From Neisseriales bacterium (GTDB lineage Bacteria > Pseudomonadota > Gammaproteobacteria > Burkholderiales > UBA11063): a stretch of 8,854 nt of DNA. Below, in pieces: positions 1-5,668 of this stretch (position 1 is its first letter; each line of letters begins with the position of its first letter). The position numbers and the translations under genes were made by a program. The stretch covers positions 1-8,854 of the forward strand of contig SSGY01000232.1 in the NCBI GenBank assembly GCA_008017145.1. Direction: 5' to 3'. A model generated the notes under the pieces. The model had not been told where the DNA came from. It did not search any database and saw only the letters and a list, made by a program, of their open reading frames with translations.

Positions 1-1
1 A

Positions 2-445
2 GATGAAGATAAGCTATCAAATGTAATAGTACGAGGAGTAATTTCAACTTCAGTCAATCCGGCAGAGAGTGCTAATCGTATCTCTGGAATTGCTTCTACT
101 GTAACCAAATCAGAGATAAATAAAGCTGTTGACATGACTACCATCGCATATACTAATGGTACGACTACCACTAATTACGTAAGTCCATTAACATCAGTAA
201 ATTTGAGTAACTATGTTAATAGTGGCAATGTATTCTACGCTTTACCAGCAGGTGCGACGTATATCACAGCAGCTAATCCAGCATGGGTAGCCACATTAAC
301 TGGCAATACTGCCGCTACTCAGAAAACGTTCCTAGTGAGTAAAGGCTTTGACTTTACCAACACTTGGACGATCAAAAAGGATAGCGCTAATAATGACATC
401 ATCGGAATCAAGGAGGATTCAATTCCACAATTCCCTAAATGGTAA
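2..445 (+). CDS. C-terminal part of an unrecognised, probably surface or secreted protein (5' end outside window)
   Basis: The reading frame is open from the first bases of the window to the TAA at 443-445, giving 147 visible residues. An internal ATG at 134 exists, but the in-frame sequence before it (DEDKLSNVIVRGVISTSV and onward) looks equally protein-like, so I take this as the tail of a longer gene rather than a 103-residue one. The composition is rich in Thr, Asn, Ser, Ala and Val with few charges, as in beta-rich exported proteins. It ends IPQFPKW. There is no Cys and no visible membrane segment. I do not recognise the family. A strong terminator follows 20 bases after the stop, so it is the last gene of its transcript. 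An extracellular enzyme or adhesin tail is possible but not shown. Confidence 0.7.
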   Translation, partial: DEDKLSNVIVRGVISTSVNPAESANRISGIASTVTKSEINKAVDMTTIAYTNGTTTTNYVSPLTSVNLSNYVNSGNVFYALPAGATYITAANPAWVATLTGNTAATQKTFLVSKGFDFTNTWTIKKDSANNDIIGIKEDSIPQFPKW

Positions 446-464
446 TTCTGATGATATTCTAAAA

Positions 465-498
465 CATGTAAATAAGCCCTTCGGGGCTTATTTACATG
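465..498 (+). terminator. Intrinsic terminator with UUCG tetraloop
   Basis: A perfect 15-base-pair stem (465-479 with 484-498) is closed by a TTCG loop on a C-G pair, the very stable UUCG tetraloop. The stem has a GC-rich top (AAGCCC/GGGCTT) and an AT-rich base. No T-run follows the full stem, but the descending arm contains CTTATTT, so release could occur with only the upper stem folded. It lies 20 bases after the first gene's stop. Confidence 0.85.
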
Positions 499-560
499 AG
501 ATTACTTAAAAATAAACTATGGATAGCTAAAATAGGTTTAACTCATAATAGTCGGATAAC

Positions 561-591
561 ATGTTAATATACTCAATTATTATGTTAGAAT
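561..591 (+). promoter_or_regulatory. Putative extended -10 promoter with direct repeats, ahead of the PAS/LuxR-type regulator
   Basis: TGTTAGAAT at 583-591 fits an extended -10 (TG at 583-584, TAGAAT at 586-591), with no good -35. The 10-mer ATGTTAATAT at 561-570 recurs as ATGTTAGAAT at 582-591, exactly 21 bases (two helical turns) downstream. The first copy sits in a 10-base palindrome TAACATGTTA (557-566). The spacing and overlap with the -10 suggest an operator, perhaps for autoregulation. This is inference only. Confidence 0.4.
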
Positions 592-640
592 AGCGGTATT
601 GATTAATTAAAATTATGGAATGTAAAGAGGTGGTTGTGTA

Positions 641-1408
641 ATGAATAAAGCTTTTGCAGATGACGTATACTTTGAACATTATTGTTCGGGAGTCGATATT
701 GTATTTGGCAATAATTTGGACGAAATAGCTTTTGTTAAAGATTATGATTTTATGTTTCGCTATGTTTCAAAAGGTTATTTAGACTTAATTTACCCTGATA
801 AACCTGAGGTAGTAGCAGCCGATGTAGCGGGCGGGCTTAGTGGCAGAATAAAGGGAGACAAAAGACGGGCGAACTTTGATAAAATATTTTTGGAACAAGA
901 TTTACTGATCCGTGATAGTGGAAAAGTGCACCGTTTCTTGTATATCAATACGCATAATAAAATTTTTATTGTCACTAAGCGCCCAATAATTAATCCAGCA
1001 ACTGGAAATTTTGTAGGTATATTTTGTTGTATGCGTAATTTTATGCATCCACATATTTTAAATTTAATCTACAAGATAAACAATATTAGCTTTGGTATGG
1101 CTAACGCAGAACAGGTTGAGCCATTAAAATACAAACTTACTCAGCGTCAGCATATGGTTTTATTTTTATATTTACAAAAATACTCATATAGTGAAATTGC
1201 TTCAATTTTGGCAACGCTTGGGCATAAAATTTCTGCCGGACGAGTCAACGACCATTTAGAAAATCTCAAATATATTTTTGCAGTAAAAACTAAAGAGCAG
1301 TTGATTGAAATTGCGCTTAGTTATAAATATCATTTATTTATCCCACGGCAATTTCTTAAACCCGGAAGTTATTTATTGGATGATGAGATTATTATTTCTG
1401 AAGAGTAG
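641..1408 (+). CDS. PAS-like sensor plus LuxR-type helix-turn-helix transcriptional regulator
   Basis: The protein has 255 residues; the ATG at 641 follows an AGAGGTGG ribosome site by about 8 bases. Residues ~15-130 look like a PAS fold: the stretch FVKDYDFMFRYVSKGYLDL (31-49) is typical of PAS sensors (xVKDxxxxxxYVNxxxxxL). Residues ~166-232 resemble a LuxR/GerE HTH: LTQRQHMVLFLYLQ at the start, then YSEIASIL and VNDHLENLKYIF for the scaffold and recognition helices, and TKEQLIEIAL at the end. The HTH is atypical. The turn between the two key helices is lengthened (ATLGHKISAGR) and the usual Glu of LTxRE is Gln (Q170). There is no response-regulator receiver domain and no signal peptide, so it is a cytoplasmic one-component regulator. 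Its target and ligand are unknown. It lies near the chitinase block, but a link is only a guess. A terminator overlaps its stop codon. Confidence 0.75.
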   Translation: MNKAFADDVYFEHYCSGVDIVFGNNLDEIAFVKDYDFMFRYVSKGYLDLIYPDKPEVVAADVAGGLSGRIKGDKRRANFDKIFLEQDLLIRDSGKVHRFLYINTHNKIFIVTKRPIINPATGNFVGIFCCMRNFMHPHILNLIYKINNISFGMANAEQVEPLKYKLTQRQHMVLFLYLQKYSYSEIASILATLGHKISAGRVNDHLENLKYIFAVKTKEQLIEIALSYKYHLFIPRQFLKPGSYLLDDEIIISEE

Positions 1409-1429
1409 CTTTATAGGGTTACTCTTTTT
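1401..1429 (+). terminator. Intrinsic terminator overlapping the regulator's stop codon
   Basis: AAGAGTA (1401-1407) pairs with TACTCTT (1420-1426). Three further inner pairs (two of them G-U) extend the stem, and T5 lies at 1425-1429. The ascending arm contains the TAG stop (1406-1408). It separates the regulator from the convergent gene that ends at 1447. Confidence 0.65.
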
Positions 1430-1446
1430 AAGTATAAATTGATTTA

Positions 1447-1914
1447 TTACGTTTCTTCAACGCCTACCAATATTTCAACTTCCGCATTTTCGGGGTTACC
1501 AGCTTTTTCTCCGTAAATTTCAAAGTCTGCATGATATGCTCGCGGAATATCTAAAGCCCAGATTTCTTTCCATGCATCATATACAATTCCATTAAATAAA
1601 TTACCTTTAGCCACTTTTTTAATATAATTACCTCCAGCAAAAGATTTTCCACTTAGTTCTGATGGGATATTGTCGAGATTTTCCACTTTGAAACCTAGTA
1701 TTGCTACATAGGGCTCTGTATAGTCACCATCATAATCGGTATAAACACAATAGATATCGTTGCTGATCCTGTTAGGGATTTTATCGGCAATACTTTCTGT
1801 GATAAATTTATTCCATAAACCTTGCATATCGTGTTGTAATTTTTCCAAGTCATTATTAGCTGTTTTAATTGAGATTCCAATAATTTGAAATGAGTTGATA
1901 TTTATGATTTCCAT
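1447..1914 (-). CDS. GyrI-like / AraC effector-binding-domain protein (Cass2-like)
   Basis: The protein has 155 residues, and the whole chain is a single effector-binding domain of the SbmC/GyrI/Rob type, closest in pattern to the integron-cassette protein Cass2 group. Visible landmarks are the N-terminal strand INSFQIIGISIKT, the central YCVYTDYDGDYTEPYVAILGFKV (about residues 55-77, with the family's YtDYexdYt pattern), KSFAGGNYIKKVAKGN, then WKEIWALDIPRAYHADFEIYG and the C-terminal AEVEILVGV. The acidic residues near the end (Glu145/147) match the Glu that lines the ligand pocket in this family. No DNA-binding domain is attached. Such stand-alone domains bind cationic or drug-like small molecules or act as partners of regulators; the ligand here is unknown. 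The start is supported by GGAAGAG (1924-1930, minus strand) about 9 bases before ATG. It is convergent with the upstream regulator and divergent from the chitinase gene. Confidence 0.8.
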   Translation of the reverse strand: MEIININSFQIIGISIKTANNDLEKLQHDMQGLWNKFITESIADKIPNRISNDIYCVYTDYDGDYTEPYVAILGFKVENLDNIPSELSGKSFAGGNYIKKVAKGNLFNGIVYDAWKEIWALDIPRAYHADFEIYGEKAGNPENAEVEILVGVEET

Positions 1915-2061
1915 TGTACGGTGCTCTTCCTTTTGTTATATTGTAAGCAATAAGTTTAACAGGTTATATAGCATATTTTTATTTCAATTTAATATCCTTT
2001 AGGATTTACGCATTTATACAATAGCCTAATTCTATATATCAAACTGCTAATGCTAATACTA

Positions 2062-2103
2062 GCAAAATCCAAGTAATAGTTTAATCTATTACTTGTGTTT
2101 TGC
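2062..2103. repeat. 42-base imperfect palindrome, terminator-like in both directions
   Basis: GCAAAA (2062-2067) pairs with TTTTGC (2098-2103). After a wobble and a mismatch, CAAGTAATAG (2070-2079) pairs with CTATTACTTG (2086-2095) around a 6-base loop. Each strand reads as a stem with a T4 tract on its 3' side. It lies between two divergently read genes, where neither needs a terminator at that point. It may insulate the two promoters, be an operator, or end an unseen short RNA. Confidence 0.6.
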
Positions 2104-2182
2104 ACTTGAACTCTGAATAACGTTTTAGTCGTTGTTGGAGGCATGGAAAGTCAAACATAATCAATAGCAAATTGGTATTTAT

Positions 2183-2221
2183 ACAAAAATGTATAAATGT
2201 TATGCAAAAATAGCTATATAC
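2183..2221 (+). promoter_or_regulatory. Upstream element shared by the chitinase-type genes (copy 1)
   Basis: ACAAAAATGTATAA (2183-2196) and AGCTATATAC (2212-2221) recur upstream of the second GH18 gene as ACAAAAATGCATAA (5521-5534) and AGCTATATAC (5534-5543), there fused without the intervening 15 bases. The first half overlaps an inverted repeat, ATTTATAC-AAAAAT-GTATAAAT (2177-2198). It sits just upstream of the extended -10, where an activator or repressor would bind. The regulatory role is inferred from conservation only. Confidence 0.45.
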
Positions 2222-2236
2222 AAAAAATACTTGCTT

Positions 2237-2245
2237 TGGTACAAT
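2237..2245 (+). promoter_or_regulatory. Extended -10 promoter of the large chitinase gene
   Basis: TGGTACAAT (TG at 2237-2238, TACAAT at 2240-2245) is an extended -10 with no good -35 at the right distance (TATACA at 2217-2222). The surrounding TTGCTTTG-TACAATG block and the following TTACTT are conserved ahead of the truncated paralog (7614-7628), which supports function. Transcription would start near 2252, leaving a leader of about 70 bases. Confidence 0.6.
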
Positions 2246-2322
2246 GGTTTACTTATTGGTAAAATGTGCGTTAAATAAGTACATAAAACAATAGATACTA
2301 AGAAGTTAGAGAGGAAAATTAA

Positions 2323-5300
2323 ATGAGAAAACAACATAAATTAAATATTCTGGCAGTATCAATTGCTGCCGGAAGCAGTCTTTTACTAGCCGCGTGTGGC
2401 GGTGGAAGCAATAGTGCAGCTACAGGTGGTGGTCAAAACTTAACTGGTGCAGCGATTAGCGCCAAAAATCCCCAAAGTTTGTTTAGCAGCAATAGTTGTT
2501 TGACAGGAAATGTAGATTTTTCAGGAACATCGGCATGGTATGTAAGCGGAACTGTTAATATTAAAAACACCTGTGCAAGCGAACAAAGTCTTGCTGGTCA
2601 AACAATTAGCTTTACATCACAAGACAGCAAGGGTAATGCTGTAGCTATGGGTACGCTAAATAACTGGTGGCTTAATAATACAAGTTATCAATTAATTTTT
2701 AAAGCTGGTAATGGCAATCAGCAAATTGCTGACGTAACCGCAGGAAATGGTAGTCCAATAATTGCTGCAAATCAGACGATTACATTCCAAGGTGGTATTA
2801 ATTTAACTGGAAATACATTTGATAATGCAACAGCGCAAAGTAGTTTTGCAATTAATGGTGCATCACCTACCCCTACGCCGACGCCGACGCCAAGTCCTAC
2901 GCCGACGCCGACGCCAAGTCCTACGCCGACACCAACGCCTACTCCTACTCCAGCACCAGTTACAACTGGAACCTTAAATGTGGTAGTGGATACTAGTGCA
3001 GCAGGTTGTACTGGCACTACGGCGTGTAATGGTTTGAGTGTTAATGTAACAAACTCTGCTGGAACTAGTGTTGCCAACTTCACCGTACCAGCGGCATCTT
3101 TGGGTGGAACTTATACTCAGCCAATTAGTAACCTGAATGCAGGTAGTTATACTGTAGCAGGCTCAACGATTGCGAGTACTACAGTTACATATACACCAAA
3201 TGCAACGCCAAGTATAACTGCGGGCAATACTTCAAATGTAACAATTAAGTATAGCGCACCAGTAGTTACTACAGGCAAAGCAACAATTAACTTGGCAAGT
3301 GTAGTTCCTAACTATACTGGAAATCTTCAAGTTCAGATATTAAATACTAAGGCATCAAGTGCGGTAGTGAATAGCTATACAGTAAAACAAGGTGGTTCAT
3401 TTACCACTGAGGATTTACCAACAAGTGACAGTACTCATGCTTACGTAGTAAAAATGACAACAGGTATTGCAGATCCATTACAAGGTTTATACTATGTTGA
3501 AAGTGGTTTACCAGCATTAACTATTACGAAAGCACAAACTACAGCATTAGCGATTCCGATGAAAGCTTCAACTATTGCTAAGAAAAATGTAACAGTTGCA
3601 ATTAGTGGTATGTCAGCTGGTGATACAGCAGGAGTAACTTTCTCTGATGCGGCAAATAAATATAGCTACGTGAATTACACAAGCTTGGCAAATAGTTCAC
3701 CAGTTTACAAAATTGAAAGTGGCTTAAATCTTGGAACTTCAGTAGCGGCTAGTGGTAATAGTTATGTAACTAATCCGATCACTGATACTGGTGTTGTTAA
3801 TGCTGCTAAAACCATTAGTGCTGCATTTGCTGCTAAACCAGTCTCTGCTAACAACTATGATTATACTGCAGGATATCAAGGTGGTGCAGGGGCTACTGTG
3901 ACGATTACACAAAATACAGCAATTGTAAATCCGAAAACAGCCGTAATTACTACTAATTTTGCACCAACAGTTGCGGGTAATTGTTTTACAAGCACTTGGG
4001 GTGGAGTTACTTCGACAACCAAAGCGATTGGAAGCTTATATCAAACTACTGTTACTGCTAATGACAGCACTGATTGGAGTGGTAAAGTTACTCCTGGTTA
4101 TCTAAATCTTGCGGTTGGTTGCGGGTTAAGCGGTGGTGCCACTGTATTATCTGGTGTTGAATATGGTATTGTGAGTGGTGTTAGTATTGATGGTAGTACT
4201 TTAAATATTACTCAGCCATGCTCTTCAACGAGCTGTAAAGACCCAGGTAATGGAAAAATTATTTCTGGTTATTACCCTGATTGGGCGCGTTATGGTAAAA
4301 AATTCCCATTGAGTAAAGTGCCATTTGCGAATATGAACGAAGTTCTCTATGCCTTTATTGGATTTAATCCAGCAACTGGTGATGTTAAATCATTAGATGC
4401 TTGGGCTGATCAAAATGAAATGCCGACTTTGTCTAAAGCAATGTTACAGTATCCATACATGCATGCGACTCTTTCATTTGGTGGCTGGACTAATGCTGGT
4501 GCTACTACCGCTCCAATGTTTGCACAGTTGACATCTTCAGATGCTTCGATTGCGAACTTTACTAAACAGTCAGTGGCTGCAATGCGTGCTGCTGGTTATG
4601 ATGGTATTGATATTGACTGGGAATGGTGGTCTGATTATTCAGTGGCTCCTGCTGCTGCACAAATCAAACTTTATACTTCTCTACGTAATGCGTTAAATAC
4701 TGCAAGTCAACAAGATGGTAAAAAATATCGTTTGACTATTGCTGTAGTAGCTGGCTTGGATAAGATTCAGGCAACAGAAACAGCAGTACCTGGTGCATGG
4801 AAAACTATCGCTGGTCTAGTTGATAACATCAATGTAATGGCTTATGATATGCATGGTGCTTTTGATGCGATTAGTGATTTCCAAGCTCCTTGGGGAATGG
4901 AAGCAAATAGTCCGCATTTAGCAACTAAGTATGACATCCAAGATGCAATGAATGCTTATGTTGGCTATGGTGTTCCATCTAGCAAGCTTGTATTGGGAGT
5001 TCCTGCTTACGGTCGTTCTATGAAAGTAGCTAGTTTGAATAACTATGGTTTATATCAAACTGTAACTGGCGTTCCTAGTGGTGATAACGATGATGCAAGC
5101 TCTGGTGCCACTGGTGTATTCTTATACAACTGTATCATTAATTCCGCTGCGTGTAACAATAATGGTGCAACTATTGCAGCCTTGACTTTTGTTAACCAAG
5201 GTAGTGCAACATTTAATCAGTTAAGTTCCCAAGCTCAAGAGCCATGGGCATACGGAGCTACGCCGCAAGGAAATATCTTCCTGACTTATGATAATGTTGC

Positions 5301-5436
5301 AACAGCAACTTTCAAAACGCAGAAAGTAAAAGCTAATGGTTATGGTGGAGTAATGGTTTGGGAAATTGATGGTGATGCCGTTGATAATCCAACTATGTCA
5401 TTAATTAATGCGATGAAAACTGAGTTAAATAAATAA
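2323..5436 (+). CDS. Multidomain GH18 chitinase lipoprotein
   Basis: The protein has 1037 residues. It hydrolyses beta-1,4 bonds in chitin by the substrate-assisted retaining mechanism of glycoside hydrolase family 18. Residues 1-24 are a lipoprotein signal peptide with lipobox LAAC (Cys25); Gly at +2 suggests outer-membrane sorting. Residues ~50-178 form a beta-rich module (WW at about 113-114, like a CBM2-type fold) that recurs in the paralog at 7702. A PT/PS linker spans 182-212, then several beta-sandwich modules follow up to ~640. The catalytic barrel runs from GYYPDWARYG (~645) to the C-terminus: SFGG at 718-721, DGIDIDWE at 760-767 with Glu767 the acid/base, MAYD at 839-842, VMVWEID at 1010-1016. 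An insertion with two Cys (~930-990) resembles the chitin insertion domain of ChiA-type enzymes. The start is fixed by GAGAGG 8-13 bases upstream and by the signal peptide. It has its own promoter and terminator. Confidence 0.92.
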   Translation: MRKQHKLNILAVSIAAGSSLLLAACGGGSNSAATGGGQNLTGAAISAKNPQSLFSSNSCLTGNVDFSGTSAWYVSGTVNIKNTCASEQSLAGQTISFTSQDSKGNAVAMGTLNNWWLNNTSYQLIFKAGNGNQQIADVTAGNGSPIIAANQTITFQGGINLTGNTFDNATAQSSFAINGASPTPTPTPTPSPTPTPTPSPTPTPTPTPTPAPVTTGTLNVVVDTSAAGCTGTTACNGLSVNVTNSAGTSVANFTVPAASLGGTYTQPISNLNAGSYTVAGSTIASTTVTYTPNATPSITAGNTSNVTIKYSAPVVTTGKATINLASVVPNYTGNLQVQILNTKASSAVVNSYTVKQGGSFTTEDLPTSDSTHAYVVKMTTGIADPLQGLYYVESGLPALTITKAQTTALAIPMKASTIAKKNVTVAISGMSAGDTAGVTFSDAANKYSYVNYTSLANSSPVYKIESGLNLGTSVAASGNSYVTNPITDTGVVNAAKTISAAFAAKPVSANNYDYTAGYQGGAGATVTITQNTAIVNPKTAVITTNFAPTVAGNCFTSTWGGVTSTTKAIGSLYQTTVTANDSTDWSGKVTPGYLNLAVGCGLSGGATVLSGVEYGIVSGVSIDGSTLNITQPCSSTSCKDPGNGKIISGYYPDWARYGKKFPLSKVPFANMNEVLYAFIGFNPATGDVKSLDAWADQNEMPTLSKAMLQYPYMHATLSFGGWTNAGATTAPMFAQLTSSDASIANFTKQSVAAMRAAGYDGIDIDWEWWSDYSVAPAAAQIKLYTSLRNALNTASQQDGKKYRLTIAVVAGLDKIQATETAVPGAWKTIAGLVDNINVMAYDMHGAFDAISDFQAPWGMEANSPHLATKYDIQDAMNAYVGYGVPSSKLVLGVPAYGRSMKVASLNNYGLYQTVTGVPSGDNDDASSGATGVFLYNCIINSAACNNNGATIAALTFVNQGSATFNQLSSQAQEPWAYGATPQGNIFLTYDNVATATFKTQKVKANGYGGVMVWEIDGDAVDNPTMSLINAMKTELNK
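2866..2958 (+). repeat. Tandem repeat encoding the Pro-Thr linker
   Basis: A 24-base unit beginning CCTACGCCGACG occurs twice perfectly (2872-2895 and 2896-2919) and again in part from 2920. It encodes PTPTPTPS. The block is much richer in G+C than its surroundings. The linker is 31 residues here and 15 in the paralog (8245-8289), starting at the same residue 182, so the unit number has changed since the duplication, as expected from slippage. Confidence 0.85.
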
Positions 5437-5462
5437 TGATTTAAGTTAATTATTTACGTCCT

Positions 5463-5493
5463 AAAAGGAGCAGCTAACAGCTGCTCCTTTTTT
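5463..5493 (+). terminator. Intrinsic terminator of the chitinase gene
   Basis: A perfect 13-base-pair stem (5463-5475 with 5479-5491) with a 3-base AAC loop runs into six or more T's ending at 5493. It starts 26 bases after the stop and makes the chitinase a single-gene transcript. Confidence 0.93.
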
Positions 5494-5520
5494 ATGCGCT
5501 TCAAAAATCACACCAATTAA

Positions 5521-5543
5521 ACAAAAATGCATAAGCTATATAC
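5521..5543 (+). promoter_or_regulatory. Upstream element shared by the chitinase-type genes (copy 2)
   Basis: ACAAAAATGCATAA running into AGCTATATAC matches two blocks upstream of the large chitinase (2183-2196 and 2212-2221). A second CTATATCGT follows at 5552-5560, 16 bases after the first CTATAT, so two sites may exist. It lies about 45 bases upstream of the proposed -10, further than in the large chitinase promoter (28 bases from AGCTATATAC to the -10). The role as a binding site is inferred. Confidence 0.4.
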
Positions 5544-5578
5544 GGAAACGTCTATATCGTAAATAACAAACCCTGAAT

Positions 5579-5584
5579 TATAAT
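5579..5584 (+). promoter_or_regulatory. Putative -10 box of the second GH18 gene
   Basis: A perfect TATAAT lies 85 bases before the start codon. No convincing -35 is seen 16-18 bases upstream, which would fit a promoter needing an activator. Confidence 0.45.
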
Positions 5585-5599
5585 CTCTTCTATGCAAAC

Positions 5600-5620
5600 G
5601 AAGGTTTACCAAAAACCTTC
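5600..5620 (+). other. 5' leader hairpin
   Basis: GAAGGTTT (5600-5607) pairs perfectly with AAACCTTC (5613-5620) around a 5-base loop. If transcription starts near 5591, this hairpin forms within 10 bases of the 5' end, where such stems can shield mRNA from decay. No T-run follows, so it is not a terminator. Confidence 0.5.
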
Positions 5621-5668
5621 CAGTGTTAGTAAAACTAATATATTATATAAATTTGAGAAGAGGTCAAA

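Larger units (their letters stand above)
1915..2322. other. 408-base divergent intergenic region rich in inverted repeats
   Basis: No plausible gene is visible. The region carries the minus-strand ribosome site for the effector-binding-domain gene, a 42-base imperfect palindrome (2062-2103), an 8-base inverted repeat (2177-2198), an upstream motif shared with the next GH18 gene (2183-2221) and the chitinase promoter (2237-2245). The stretch 1940-2060 is very AT-rich and contains repeated TGCTAA units (2046-2056). A minus-strand promoter must lie near 1935-1990, but I cannot place one with confidence. Confidence 0.6.

Noticed and set aside
134..445. Independent 103-codon gene starting at ATG 134
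   Set aside because: The frame is open to the window edge with protein-like sequence before 134 and no clear ribosome site there; a partial larger gene is more likely.
790..975. Minus-strand ORF inside the PAS/LuxR-type regulator gene
   Set aside because: It is fully contained in a well-supported gene, has no good ribosome site and no recognisable protein.
2143..2160. Five-codon ORF after a GGAGG sequence, a possible leader peptide
   Set aside because: It lies upstream of the predicted chitinase promoter, carries no regulatory amino-acid run and has no attenuator next to it; likely chance.
2177..2198. Inverted repeat ATTTATAC / GTATAAAT as a separate operator
   Set aside because: It is real as a repeat, but AT-only symmetry in such AT-rich DNA is weak evidence; kept only as part of the shared upstream element.
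2866..2958. Short regular repeats as a possible CRISPR array
   Set aside because: The units are contiguous, without spacers, and encode a Pro-Thr linker in frame.
2772..3083. Minus-strand ORF of 103 codons with a Val-Gly repeat
   Set aside because: It is the antisense reading of the Pro-Thr linker; the GVGV pattern is forced by the repeat, and it lies inside a clear GH18 gene.
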